Positions 10,739-19,574 of a stretch of DNA of 64,000 nt are shown here, in pieces (positions within the stretch are counted from its first letter, which is position 1; each line of letters opens with the position of its first letter). The stretch spans positions 40,448,001-40,512,000 of the forward strand of contig NC_088933.1 in assembly GCF_038396675.1 (NCBI RefSeq), in the 5' to 3' direction. A program made the translations under genes and the position numbers. The notes under the pieces are model-generated. The model ran no database searches, was not told the origin of the DNA, and saw nothing but the letters and a program-made list of their open reading frames with translations. Source of the DNA: Hydra vulgaris (taxonomy: Eukaryota > Cnidaria > Hydrozoa > Anthoathecata > Hydridae).

Positions 10739-12903
10739 TGAGTAGAATTGGTGTAGTCTAATAAATTGAAAAAAGCAACAATACCGGGAACATAAATTTT
10801 GTTCATATACATTCCACAATTTACAGCTTGATCGCATTTCATAAAAATGTAAGCGTCCGTAGTTGAAGGAAAGTTGGAAACAGTGTTATTAAAATTACTA
10901 CTTTGAACTAGAGCATATCTTAAGAAAGCGAGTCTTTTTTTTTGAATTTTAAAATCTAGCGACATGGCGTTGGTCATAATTTGATCCACTTGCATACTAA
11001 AGGGATTGATTTGTTAAGTTAAACTGTATTGATCTCTTTGTAAAAGTAAAGTATAAGGTATAGGATTGTTTCCAACAGGTTGATACATTTTTAAAATGAT
11101 ATTTTTTAAAGGTAAACTGTCTGTCCAAGTTTGTATAATCGTACCATCGCTCTTTTTTTGATAAATGAATTGACCATTAAGAGAAGTGCAATAAAATACC
11201 AATTCTGTTAGATTATTTCCTTGTAATATAGCTTCGACACTATTTAACCATGTTTTATGACTCGGTGTGGTAGCTCTGTCTAAAGTACTTGTTGTGACAA
11301 GAGGTACTTTGATGGTATTTGAAAAAATAGGTTTGCTTTGTTCGCAATATATTAAAACTTCAATAAAAGTTTCTGCGCTATATTTAGCGATTAAAGAGCT
11401 ATCGGATGTCCATATTTTATAAATGTCATTAGGTAAGTTTGAAGGTAATACTTGAAAGGGAGTGCCTTTCATTTCGGGAGTACCAATAGGAACATTATTC
11501 TATGTGTAACTGGTATCATAATCTGAATAGGAGTTACTTTTCATTTCAAAATAGGCGTTACTTTTTATAAGTAATTTGCTCAATATAATGGGTGATAATA
11601 ATTTTCTTTGGAAGGATGGTAAAGAAAAAAAAGTATAATAATTTGAAGTTCCGTCTATAGGATCAGGAATGCATGAAGGCACACCCTTTGCTTTATTTGT
11701 AAGATATTTACTAAACATGTTAAAATCGGACCCTGCATAAGTATGATCGTCAAAAGTCAAGTTATTTAAATTGAGATTGAGTAAATTGTTTGTCATGTTT
11801 AAACTATCGGTAAAAACATCCATCATTTTTAATTCTCTTTCAGGCCATATGACTTGATCTACGTTAAAAAAAGGTAAAGGTAAAGAAGCTAACGGTATAT
11901 GTTTTAAAGTATAACGATAATATTTTCTTTTGGATGTGAGAGGAAAATAAATTTGATAAAAACTTGTTAATAATTCTGTAGGTTCTACGCCTAAATCAGC
12001 TGCTGTAACATAGATAAGTTTTGTACCAAATCCAGTTGGAAAAGCAGTTGTAAAAGCAACTTTAATAATATCTACAAATTGTGGTAGTACTATTTTTTCA
12101 TTGGTATAAACTCCAGGATAAAGTGGGTTTTTAGTGTCGACATAATCATTCCAAATTTTCCATAAAGATTGAATACGAAGGTTGACATTATAAGGTGTGT
12201 TGAAATCGTTAAGATTAGTTTCTACGTTATATAGGTTGCCTTCAAAGGGTATTGTGTTGGTGTTAGTTATTATTTTTAATAAAAAGAAAGCAATTTGCCA
12301 CGGTACAATGTGTTTTATTTTTGATTTTGTACTTTCTGCAATAGGTAAAAAGTTATTAACATACACATCTAGATCAACACTAAGAATATTATTGTCGGCG
12401 GTTAAATTTGTTCCAGTTAAAGCCGGATTTTTATAATTGGGTGAGAGCATAATATGAATAAAAGATCGAACAAAGGTTTCTTCTATACCGTTTAGAATAG
12501 TTTGTCTTTCGGGTGAAATAGCTGCTATTTGTGCGGCGGTTAAAAGCGGATGTTTTGCATAAATTAAATAATTTTTACTAGTGTGAGTATCTAATGATAA
12601 ATTGAATATGTTGTCGTATAGAGAATTAGTAGTAATATAATCAAATTGTAATAATTTTGTAAAATCTTCTAGAACGTACACACTAAGCATATATAAAAAA
12701 TGTTTATATATTCTCTCATAGTCATTATTGTTTTCCGACATTATAATTTCTTTTCTAATCTTTTTGCATTTATAACACATATTGTTGGGTTCACAAGCGC
12801 AGAAAGCCAAATAGTTAATTCCATCTTTATAGTTAAAAAACTTTTTCGTTAATATTTCGCTCGATTCCAATTTGTTGCATGCCAACTTTATATTATTTTC
12901 CAT
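10268..12903 (-). pseudogene. Large virion-protein candidate, two stops plus a SINE
   Basis: One ancestral gene of roughly 790 codons from the ATG at 12903. It is broken by TAG at 11500-11502, TAA at 11014-11016 and a SINE at about 10480-10735. Removing the SINE restores the frame through to the stop at 10268, ending KIQMVPFYN. The first 75 residues carry a Cys cluster (FCACEPNNMCYKCKK) that recurs in the separate small gene upstream. The remainder, rich in Asn, Thr and aromatic residues, looks beta-rich. It lies next to the capsid gene and may be the second capsid or a fibre-like protein. No firm homology recognised. The leader is ATTACATAATAAAAAA after a splice-acceptor-like AG. Confidence 0.6.
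10480..10736 (+). mobile_element. tRNA-derived SINE inserted in the large virion gene
   Basis: The head (10484-10555) resembles a tRNA with CAT in the anticodon position. It has an A-box-like TGGTGTAGTGG, a CTTCATAAG loop and a B box GAGTTCGATCC. An unrelated body follows and ends GGCCTTGGGGTGG before about 35 A. Possible duplications are ACTT immediately at the head, or an 11-bp match CTTGAGTAGAA at 10429 and 10737. Either choice keeps the interrupted gene in frame. It is in the orientation opposite to the gene. Confidence 0.8.
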
Positions 12904-12989
12904 TTTTTTATTATGTAATCTAAAAAAAATACATTTTTAAAAAATAAAAAAAATTTACAGTAAATTTTTTATTCTTAAAAATAATATGT

Positions 12990-13217
12990 TCAATTCTCGA
13001 TATATAAAAAATGTTTATTTCTCATTCTTTGATCGTCAATAAATGGCGAACGTATTATTATATTTTTGATTAGTTTGCATTTTGTACACAAATTAAATTC
13101 TTTACAAGGACATAACGATAAACTTAAAATTTGATTTTCTCGATAAACGATAATCTTTTTCAATAGATCTTCAGTCAATCCCAATTTTTGTCAAGCCAAC
13201 ATTATATTGTTTTCCAT
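12990..13217 (-). pseudogene. Small Cys-cluster protein, early nonsense codon
   Basis: A free-standing paralogue of the first 75 residues of the large gene next to it. The same MENNI start, then LCPCKEFNLCTKCK and the ending KHFLYI. A TGA replaces the Cys codon at position 9, so the open part now begins downstream at about 13184. The leader ATTACATAATAAAAA after polypyrimidine-AG is the same as in the neighbouring genes. It suggests that the large gene acquired a copy of a small-gene exon, or the reverse. Confidence 0.65.
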
Positions 13218-13270
13218 TTTTTATTATGTAATCTAAAAAAAATACATTTTTAAAAATATAAAATTTACAA

Positions 13271-13654
13271 TTATTTTGTAGTTTCCATTTGAAATTTATT
13301 TACAAAATCCTTGACATATATATATTTTTTTAAATTTTTATGTATCTCTTGACAGCTAGCACATACTTGATCTTGAAAATCAACAAGTTGTTGAAAAGTC
13401 TCACATGGTATCAAATCACAAAGGGCACACTCGTCTGTTGAAAGCATTTTTCTTTTTAATTCACCACTTGGATCAGAATTTGCAACATATTCTGAAAAAT
13501 CATCAAAATCGAGATCTTTCTTGACTACTTTTCTAACAAGATCAAATTCTTCCAAAGTTCTAACATAATCATCACTGTAACTTATAACAAATTCTTTGAT
13601 GGCAGCATATTCAACAATATCTTTACTTGAATCGAAATTTTTCAAAGTTGACAT
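13271..13654 (-). CDS. Unknown Cys-containing small protein of the left array
   Basis: 127 residues, mostly helical and acidic. The Cys positions ECALCDLIPC and VCASCQEIHK (about residues 75-105) suggest a zinc-binding hairpin. A similar spacing appears in the genes at 13708, 14412 and 12990. It starts 15 bases after a TTTTTGTAG acceptor-like site with the leader ATTACATAATAAAA. No known function. It is probably one of a diverged tandem family. Confidence 0.65.
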   Translation of the reverse strand: MSTLKNFDSSKDIVEYAAIKEFVISYSDDYVRTLEEFDLVRKVVKKDLDFDDFSEYVANSDPSGELKRKMLSTDECALCDLIPCETFQQLVDFQDQVCASCQEIHKNLKKYIYVKDFVNKFQMETTK

Positions 13655-13707
13655 TTTTATTATGTAATCTACAAAAAATACATTTTTAAAAAAATTCTAC
13701 CAAAAAA

Positions 13708-14346
13708 CTAATAACCAAAAATTCTTCTTAATTCAACATAAATGTGACAAGCATTTAAATTACAAAATACACAATTCGATGTACATTCACTTTGAGCTAT
13801 TTTACATAAAGCATCATAAACAAAATCACGTTTTTTACAAATCACTTTGAGTAATGTTTTTGTAATCCCAATTTTTTTGGATACTTTTTCACACATTTTA
13901 GAATCCTTTTCACTTAACCACCAACCTTGAAATAACAAATGACCAAAACTTTCTAATAAAAGTTCTTTTTCCTTTTTAAAAATTTTTTCTTCAGAATATT
14001 TTTTCAGTTTTTCAGGTTTGATTTGTCGCACTTGTTTTACAAATTTGTCAAATTCTTCTTGAGTCATTTCTTCTTGAAACAATTCTTTAAGATGATAATC
14101 TTTCAAACAATCTTCTTGATTCATTTCTTCTTGAAACAATTTTTTAAGATGATAATCTTCCAAACAATCTTCCAAACAACCACTTTCATTCATAAAAAAA
14201 TCTTTAGCATTCAAATAAGTTAGTCTTGTAAAATCTGGAAGAACATTGCTGTAACGAACAACGTTGTTGTCACGATCAATATCTTCGATAAGACCAAAGC
14301 TTCCATCTTTGTTTTTAACAATTTCAAATTCACAAACCACATCCGT
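13708..14346 (-). pseudogene. Left-array small protein, start codon mutated, internal repeat
   Basis: An open frame of about 212 codons. In the place where all neighbours have AAAAAATG, this gene has AAAAAACG: ACG at 14344-14346, in frame with the body. The first usable in-frame triplet in the track is GTG at 14340. The centre has a duplicated block (ECLEDYHLKKLFQEEM and DCLKDYHLKELFQEEM) of about 22 residues. The C-terminus has the array's Cys pattern (CTSNCVFCNLNAC). The leader is otherwise intact, so loss of the start is probably recent. Role unknown. Confidence 0.6.
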
Positions 14347-14411
14347 TTTTTATTATGTAACCTAAAAATTACAAAAAATAATTACAAAAAATAATTACAA
14401 AAAAAGATTTA

Positions 14412-14657
14412 TTATAAAGTATAATTTTCAAACATTTCAAGCACAGTTTTTTTAATATTTTCTTCATGAATATAACGTCGCACAAATTCGTATGTTTCTT
14501 TGCAAGATTCACAAGTACTTAACCCTCTACAAGTTTCTTTAGGACAAGATTCTGCTTCATTCAATAACCTCCCAATCGTTTGAGTTTGATCGTGAATAAC
14601 AGCTGTTGATAATAAAAGTTTTGTGATGAGATTATTGACTTGAAGATTAAAAGACAT
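14412..14657 (-). CDS. Unknown Cys-containing small protein of the left array
   Basis: 81 residues, helical. The cluster SCPKETCRGLSTCESCKET (about 37-56) resembles those of the neighbours, followed by a helix ending FENYTL. The leader is ATTACATAATAAAAA after TTTTTTAG. Intact, with no internal stop. Confidence 0.6.
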   Translation of the reverse strand: MSFNLQVNNLITKLLLSTAVIHDQTQTIGRLLNEAESCPKETCRGLSTCESCKETYEFVRRYIHEENIKKTVLEMFENYTL

Positions 14658-14771
14658 TTTTTATTATGTAATCTAAAAAATTACAATAAAAATTAATTGA
14701 ATACAATAAAAAAATACAATAAAAATTAATTTGAATGGTCATTCAAATTTCTCAAACAATTTTCTTTGGTT

Positions 14772-14915
14772 TCATTCATCGCGTAAACAATTTTCTTTGT
14801 TCATTACATAATCAATTTTAACTTTTTGAGAATTTGCACATAGTTCTATATAACGTAATGAGGTTACAACAGGTGTTATTAAACTATTAGTTGCTCGTAC
14901 TGTTAATTTTACCAT
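14772..14915 (-). CDS. Short left-array ORF (47 aa)
   Basis: Opens MVKLTVRATNSLITPV and ends NCLRDE. The leader ATTACATAATAAAAAA after TTCTTTAG is the array consensus, which is the main evidence that this short frame is a gene. It may be the truncated remains of a longer paralogue. No domain recognised. Confidence 0.45.
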   Translation of the reverse strand: MVKLTVRATNSLITPVVTSLRYIELCANSQKVKIDYVMNKENCLRDE

Positions 14916-14947
14916 TTTTTTATTATGTAATCTAAAGAAAAACAAAT

Positions 14948-15479
14948 TTAATCAAAAAAAGTACTCAAATATTCCATTGTTTGTAAAAATGAACGTTGTA
15001 ATTCTTCGCGAATACGTATTGTTTTTTCAGTCTTATTGACAAAAGAAAAATGATTCATTATGTCTTTGCGAAATTCAGGGACATTTTTTTTCAATATACT
15101 CAAACATAGCCACATCTCTTTCTTTTTGTTTTTCTTTATCTACTGCTATTTCTCTTTTAAGCCATTCAACACTTTCTTGATTTGTCGTAAATAATTTGTT
15201 CATGACTTGCATATACAGTTGCAAAGTTTTTAATCTGTTTATAAAACCATCTTTCTCAGCATCTTCTCGTATTAATTTGTTCAATTCATCTACTGCTTCA
15301 TTTAAAATGTTGTCGTGAAAATTTTTAACAAAATCTTTAAAATCTTCACCATATTTAACAAAATATTTTACTATTTTATATTGGTCAGCAATATCTGAAT
15401 TAAGTTTATCCAACTTTCTGTATTTATGAGATATGTATTTTCCATTTAAATTCCATTTAAATTCTTGAAGAAAATCCAT
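14948..15479 (-). pseudogene. Left-array helical protein, frameshift in A-run
   Basis: It starts at 15479 (MDFLQEFKW) after TTTTTAG and the leader GTAAACTAATAAAAAA. 134 residues are open to 15075, highly charged and helical, ending near AMFEYIEKK. At a run of eight A (about 15086) the frame changes. The other frame continues 40 or so residues to a stop at 14948. The region around AMFEYI is related to 15601-15786. No known function. Confidence 0.6.
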
Positions 15480-15600
15480 TTTTTTTATTAGTTTACCTAA
15501 AAAATACAAGGTTTTAAAGTACAAAAAAAATTTAAGAAAAATAGGTTACTCGTTAAAAATATTTATAAGAGTAGTCATAAAATAATTTCTAATTGTTTTT

Positions 15601-15786
15601 TTATAACAATAATCTTTCTTCGTGCTTTGAAATATAATGAAAATTTTTCATGTCCACGTTTGATTTCATATAAGAGAACATGGCTTCATCTCTTCTTGCA
15701 AATTCTTCCTTTTCTTTTGTTACAATAAATTCGTCTTCTTCAATTGCAGCATTGCAAATGACAATCATGAAATTGACCAACTCCAT
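15601..15786 (-). CDS. Partial paralogue of the 14948-15479 gene
   Basis: 61 residues with KEKEEFARRDEAMFSYMKSN, clearly related to the C-terminal part of the neighbouring 14948-15479 gene. It lacks the usual leader module upstream, so it may be a fragment left by unequal recombination within the tandem array, or a downstream exon. Confidence 0.4.
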   Translation of the reverse strand: MELVNFMIVICNAAIEEDEFIVTKEKEEFARRDEAMFSYMKSNVDMKNFHYISKHEERLLL

Positions 15787-15815
15787 TAAAAAATGACGTA
15801 TATTGAGATATTTTT

Positions 15816-16042
15816 TTATTTGCTCGTTATTTTATTTATAATTTCTGTTATTTTTTCAAACTCTTCCAATATTCCATCTTGATGTTCATCATTGGTTAAA
15901 AATTCTTTAACGATAACAAAATGAAAAAAAAAACTGGTGATAATTCTTCCAAAAACTTCCACAATTTCTGTTCAGAATGATGTAGTATGTAATATTTTGT
16001 AATCCATTCAATGTTATCTTCAGACCATTTTTCATTATCCAT
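15816..16042 (-). pseudogene. Left-array helical protein, frameshift in T-run
   Basis: Starts at 16042 (MDNEKWSEDNIEW) after TTTTTTTAG and the leader ATTAACTAATAAGAAAAC. The first frame stops after 48 residues. At the run of T near 15933 another frame continues through an acidic helix to a stop at 15816 (ending NKITSK). Total about 75 codons. No domain recognised. Confidence 0.5.
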
Positions 16043-16069
16043 GTTTTCTTATTAGTTAATCTAAAAAAA

Positions 16070-16492
16070 TTATACAGTTAAATAATTAAATTTATATACT
16101 AAATCTTGATTACATTCATTATGATTATTAACAAAAGTTATTAATTCTAAAAAATTGTTTTCGATAAATTTTACATCTGTTAAATATTTTTCTACACTAT
16201 TATCCTCATCTATTATATCAAATGATGATATCATGTTTTTTGTAATTTGACATTGTTGATAAATATTTTCAAAAACAACCAAATATAAATTTAATGAAAT
16301 AGTTTGATGAATAGTTCCAAATGTTCGATAAAATTTCATTTTCATTCTAATCATGTTATCAAGTGCTTCACTAAATAAAATAACTTGACAGTTTTCTATA
16401 AACGATAATATGATTTCTAAACGAGTATGTTGTTCGTAATCTAATTTTCTAATGTCATACCAAGCTTTCCAAAGAACGTATTGTTAATCCAT
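16070..16492 (-). pseudogene. Left-array paralogue A, nonsense at codon 3
   Basis: 141 codons from the ATG at 16492, with TAA as the third codon (16484-16486) and no other stop. The C-terminal motif ELITFVNNHNECNQDLVYKF is shared with the adjacent 16532-16947 gene, so the two are tandem duplicates broken in different ways. The leader is ACAACTAATTAAAAA after TTTTTTTAG. Reinitiation at internal ATGs near 16354 is possible. Function unknown. Confidence 0.6.
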
Positions 16493-16531
16493 TTTTTAAT
16501 TAGTTGTCTAAAAAAATTATAAAAAAAAAAA

Positions 16532-16947
16532 TTATACAGATAAATGTTTAAAATGATATTGTAAATCGTGATTACATTCAATATGTTTATAACTAAAAGT
16601 TAACAATTCTGAAAAAATTTCTGCAATGGTTTGTAAACTCAATATATAATTATAAACACTACTATTCTTTTCCATTTTTATAGAATCCATAAATAGATTT
16701 TCTCTATTACCACAATCAAGCTTAATTTTAGAAAAAATATCCAAATAACAATCTAGTTTATTTAAACTCATAACTTGAATTGCTTGCATAAAAAACTCTT
16801 CATATCATTAACATCTTTGAGCACATTACTAAATGAGTCTGTTTGATACATGTTAACATAAGCGAATATTCTTGATAAACGTCCATATTGTTTTTCATCA
16901 TGTTGAAAAATACTATCCCAAGTAAAGCGTGTAGGCCTACAATCCAT
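16532..16947 (-). pseudogene. Left-array paralogue B, frameshift in T-run
   Basis: The first frame opens at 16947 (MDCRPTRFTWDSIFQ) and stops at 16768 after 59 residues. At a run of six T near 16790 the neighbouring frame continues for 85 codons to 16532 (ending LQYHFKHLSV). The joined layout matches the length and C-terminus of paralogue A. Leader AAAACTAATAAAAA after TTTTTTTAG. Confidence 0.6.
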
Positions 16948-17008
16948 TTTTTATTAGTTTTCTAAAAAAAATTTACAAAATATAACAAAAATGTTTTACA
17001 AAAAAAAT

Positions 17009-17491
17009 TTAATTTCCAGTAGAACCAAAACCACCCTTTCTCTCTACGTCTTTAATCATTGATATTTTCACTCCACGACAACAACACCCATCGAATTCTA
17101 TTACGTTTTTGTCAGCTTTAAACATTTTCACAAATCCCATTTGACCAATAGCATCTCCACGTTTAATCACATAATTTTCTTCAGAATGATTCATCAATAA
17201 GACTTTAATTTCCTCTTTATAATCAGCGTCTATTATTCCTGACGCATTAAGCACTACTACACCATATTTGTAAGCTATACCTGATTTTGAATATACCTGT
17301 CCTGCTAAATTTGAATCCATTTCATTGATATACACTCCAGTACTTATTAAAACACGCTGATATGGTTGAAGTATAACATCCTTTGAGCTTCTCAGATCAA
17401 AACAAGCACTCTCTTTTGTTTCATAAAAAGACCATTCATGAATATCTGTAATTTCGAGTGATTTAAACACTTTATTTTCTTCCTTTTCCAT
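17009..17491 (-). CDS. dut: dUTPase (dUTP pyrophosphatase)
   Basis: Hydrolyses dUTP to dUMP and pyrophosphate, keeping uracil out of replicating DNA; trimeric family. All five motifs are visible in 160 residues: ACFDLRS (30-36), YSKSGIA (68-74; the usual Arg-Ser-Ser is altered), GIIDADYKEEI (85-95), RGDAIGQMGF (111-120) and GGFGSTG (153-159). An unusual CCCRG lies at 136-140. First gene of the leftward block, directly behind a TATA box, suggesting early expression. Widely carried by DNA viruses and some retroelements. Appears intact. Confidence 0.93.
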   Translation of the reverse strand: MEKEENKVFKSLEITDIHEWSFYETKESACFDLRSSKDVILQPYQRVLISTGVYINEMDSNLAGQVYSKSGIAYKYGVVVLNASGIIDADYKEEIKVLLMNHSEENYVIKRGDAIGQMGFVKMFKADKNVIEFDGCCCRGVKISMIKDVERKGGFGSTGN

Positions 17492-17550
17492 TTTATCTAT
17501 CTCGCTGTCTTGTCAAGAAGATGATTTGAACAAGTTTTTTTTTCACTCTT

Positions 17551-17560
17551 TTTATATAAA
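17551..17560 (-). promoter_or_regulatory. TATA box for the leftward block
   Basis: TTTATATAAA, read leftward as TATATAAAAAG, about 60 bp before the dUTPase ATG. It lies in the divergent intergenic region (17492-17794) with the rightward TATA box below. No array-type acceptor module is present here, so dUTPase probably has its own promoter and may be the head of the leftward transcripts. Confidence 0.6.
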
Positions 17561-17737
17561 ATAGTAGTCATAACAACATTATCTCTATCATCAAAACAGA
17601 ATTAAAAGTATAAAGTACAAAGTATAAAGTACATCACACCACATTGAACTTTAGACTCTTGATTAAGGATTAACATTTTTTTTAAAAACTTGTTTAGTAC
17701 TTGTTTTTTTTTTAATCTCTCTTTTCAACTCAAACAG

Positions 17738-17745
17738 TATAAAAG
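17738..17745 (+). promoter_or_regulatory. TATA box for the 17795 gene
   Basis: TATAAAAG, 50 bp before the ATG at 17795. Upstream is a T-rich block with AATCTCTCTTTTC that recurs as GATCTCTATTTTC ahead of the 18581 TATA box, so the two genes probably share an activator or timing. Confidence 0.6.
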
Positions 17746-17794
17746 AGTTCATTTTCATTTAAAAGTTCATTCACAACACAACGAACAACAAAAA

Positions 17795-18496
17795 ATGGCA
17801 GAGTTTGAAATTGTTTACTGCAACGATAACACCTATGTTAAATTTGCAGATTTAGCAGCTGCTACTTTGTGGTTAATTAAATTTAAAGAAGAAAAAAGTG
17901 TAAAAGATAAACAATATTCTACTGTCCCGCTCAAACCGTTGGCACAATTTAATTATTACAAAAAAGAATTGATTTACAAACCAAAAAATGAGGGCTGTGA
18001 AATCTTATTACCATGGAGATATAGAGAAATGTGTGATCTCAACAAAACAAATTATTTGTTTAGATCAGAGCTAAAATTAACAAAAAACGACAACACATTT
18101 AAATTGCCCAAAGACGAAGTAACTAATAATGTGGTTTTTATATTTAATCATAACAAAATGACCAAAAAAGTATTGCAAACTTTAATGGCGAGTATGCAAG
18201 AAGCTCAAAACAAAGCCTATATGACAGTGGCTTACCCTAAAACTCGCATAATAAAAACCATTGAGTTTAACAATTTTTATATACGATTAGCAAAAGAAGA
18301 AGACGAAATTCATGCTACAGAATACGCAAGACTGATGGCTATAGAATCGTCTTTTCACAATTCGTTAATTAAAAATGGTGTTTCTCGAAAATTGAATCAA
18401 AATTTAAAGAGAGCTTGTGTCGAGCTTGCTGAAATCGAAACAAAACTAAAGTCGAACCAGAAGTACCAGAAGAAGACGAAGAATAATTTTTTGTAA
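17795..18496 (+). CDS. Unknown protein (233 aa), own TATA promoter
   Basis: The ATG at 17795 (MAEFEIVYCND) is chosen because TATAAAAG lies just 50 bp upstream; the upstream in-frame ATG at 17690 precedes the TATA box. Mixed alpha/beta sequence with a basic C-terminus (KSNQKYQKKTKNN). No membrane segment, P-loop or metal cluster seen. TATA-driven and placed at the divergent promoter, so possibly an early gene with a DNA- or host-related role, but I recognise no family. Confidence 0.7.
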   Translation: MAEFEIVYCNDNTYVKFADLAAATLWLIKFKEEKSVKDKQYSTVPLKPLAQFNYYKKELIYKPKNEGCEILLPWRYREMCDLNKTNYLFRSELKLTKNDNTFKLPKDEVTNNVVFIFNHNKMTKKVLQTLMASMQEAQNKAYMTVAYPKTRIIKTIEFNNFYIRLAKEEDEIHATEYARLMAIESSFHNSLIKNGVSRKLNQNLKRACVELAEIETKLKSNQKYQKKTKNNFL

Positions 18497-18580
18497 TTTT
18501 TAAGAAAATTTTTGTAATTTTTGAATTAAAAAACCTGTTTTAATAATAAAAAAACTTGTTTTTTTCTGATCTCTATTTTC

Positions 18581-18588
18581 TATATAAA
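18581..18588 (+). promoter_or_regulatory. TATA box for the 18630 gene
   Basis: TATATAAA followed by GGGTG, 42 bp before the ATG at 18630. The preceding TTTTTTTCTGATCTCTATTTTC matches the block ahead of the 17738 TATA box. Confidence 0.6.
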
Positions 18589-18629
18589 GGGTGAAAAAAA
18601 TAAATGCTAGTTCATTTTTGAAAGAGAAA

Positions 18630-19574
18630 ATGACAAGCAAACAACTCGACGAAAGTCTCATCAAAGCTGTTCAACTTTTTTATCCAGATAATGAATTACA
18701 TCCTATGTTGTTTGAATTTCACCATTTAAATAACACGTATGAAGAATGGCAAGACATTATCTTTACGTATTTAAAAAATTTTAACTTGGAATTGAACTTG
18801 GAAGAAGAAAAATACAAGGATTTGTATTATATCTTTATAGCTAAAGACTATGAAAATAAGCTTCATTTGTTTGAAAAACCTTCACGTCGTTATATGAATT
18901 TTGCAGAACAATCACCATCGTGGAGAACGAGCATGCTAGAAGTATGTCGCATGATAAACGATGATTCTTTAAATGTAACCAAAACAACAGTAGAAAAACA
19001 ACACGAAGAATTAAAAAAACAACTAGAAGACTTTGTTAAAGTATATAAACTTTATTACAAATCAAAAAACATGGAAAAGCAAACTTCGTGGAAAAGCAAA
19101 ATTAAACCGACTTTAAAGTATTATTTTTTATTTCCTTATCTAACTAACAAATGGGAGTATGATAACTTGAAGAAAAATTGTAAACTATTAAATTACGTTT
19201 ATCCAGCTTGCATGGACCAACCGCCTTGCTTTTCGTTTGACGATAAAGTTTTTCATAATGGTTATTACACCCTATACACACTAGTTCCTATTTATGAATA
19301 TTTTATACAAAAAAAAGTACATCAAGAAGGAGATAAAGTGTACATTTACAAAGCCTTTGAACGTGTCAATTTTCACGAAAAAAGTTTAATAGAAATGTTT
19401 CCCACTGCTCAATGGTTTTTTTTCTTAAAAAGAAATTTTAACATTTCAAAGATTTTATACAGAAAAGAGGACGAAGTTTATAATTATGAAAACGACAAAA
19501 TAGTATCGAAACAACCTATTCATACAAACATTCATTACACCAAATATTATGTGACTGCGGAAGAAGGATTATAA
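18630..19574 (+). CDS. Unknown protein (314 aa)
   Basis: Start at 18630 (MTSKQLDESLIKAV), the first ATG after the TATA box. Rich in Tyr, Phe, Lys and Glu, with a coiled-coil-like segment (KQHEELKKQLEDF, about 130-142) and a Cys/Pro patch (PACMDQPPCF). I looked for polymerase, ATPase and integrase motifs and see none. Its 3' end overlaps the convergent pseudogene 19516-20303. Likely an early, element-specific protein. Confidence 0.65.
   Translation: MTSKQLDESLIKAVQLFYPDNELHPMLFEFHHLNNTYEEWQDIIFTYLKNFNLELNLEEEKYKDLYYIFIAKDYENKLHLFEKPSRRYMNFAEQSPSWRTSMLEVCRMINDDSLNVTKTTVEKQHEELKKQLEDFVKVYKLYYKSKNMEKQTSWKSKIKPTLKYYFLFPYLTNKWEYDNLKKNCKLLNYVYPACMDQPPCFSFDDKVFHNGYYTLYTLVPIYEYFIQKKVHQEGDKVYIYKAFERVNFHEKSLIEMFPTAQWFFFLKRNFNISKILYRKEDEVYNYENDKIVSKQPIHTNIHYTKYYVTAEEGL

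Larger units (their letters stand above)
12904..16975 (-). promoter_or_regulatory. Repeated splice-acceptor/leader module of the left array
   Basis: At least nine leftward genes are each preceded by the same module. It comprises a T-rich tract ending AG and a leader of about 13-18 nt of the form ATTACATAATAAAAA or a variant with AACTAATAAAAA, then the ATG. Examples begin just above 12903, 13217, 13654, 14346, 14657, 14915, 15479, 16042, 16492 and 16947. The AG fits a 3' splice site and the tract ahead of it a polypyrimidine tract. No matching donor is obvious near the dUTPase promoter, so spliced-leader trans-splicing by the host is a real alternative to a common cis leader. Confidence 0.75.

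Noticed and set aside
18630-19574. Packaging ATPase or polymerase fragment
   Set aside because: No Walker A/B, DTDS-type or exonuclease motif is visible; left as unknown.
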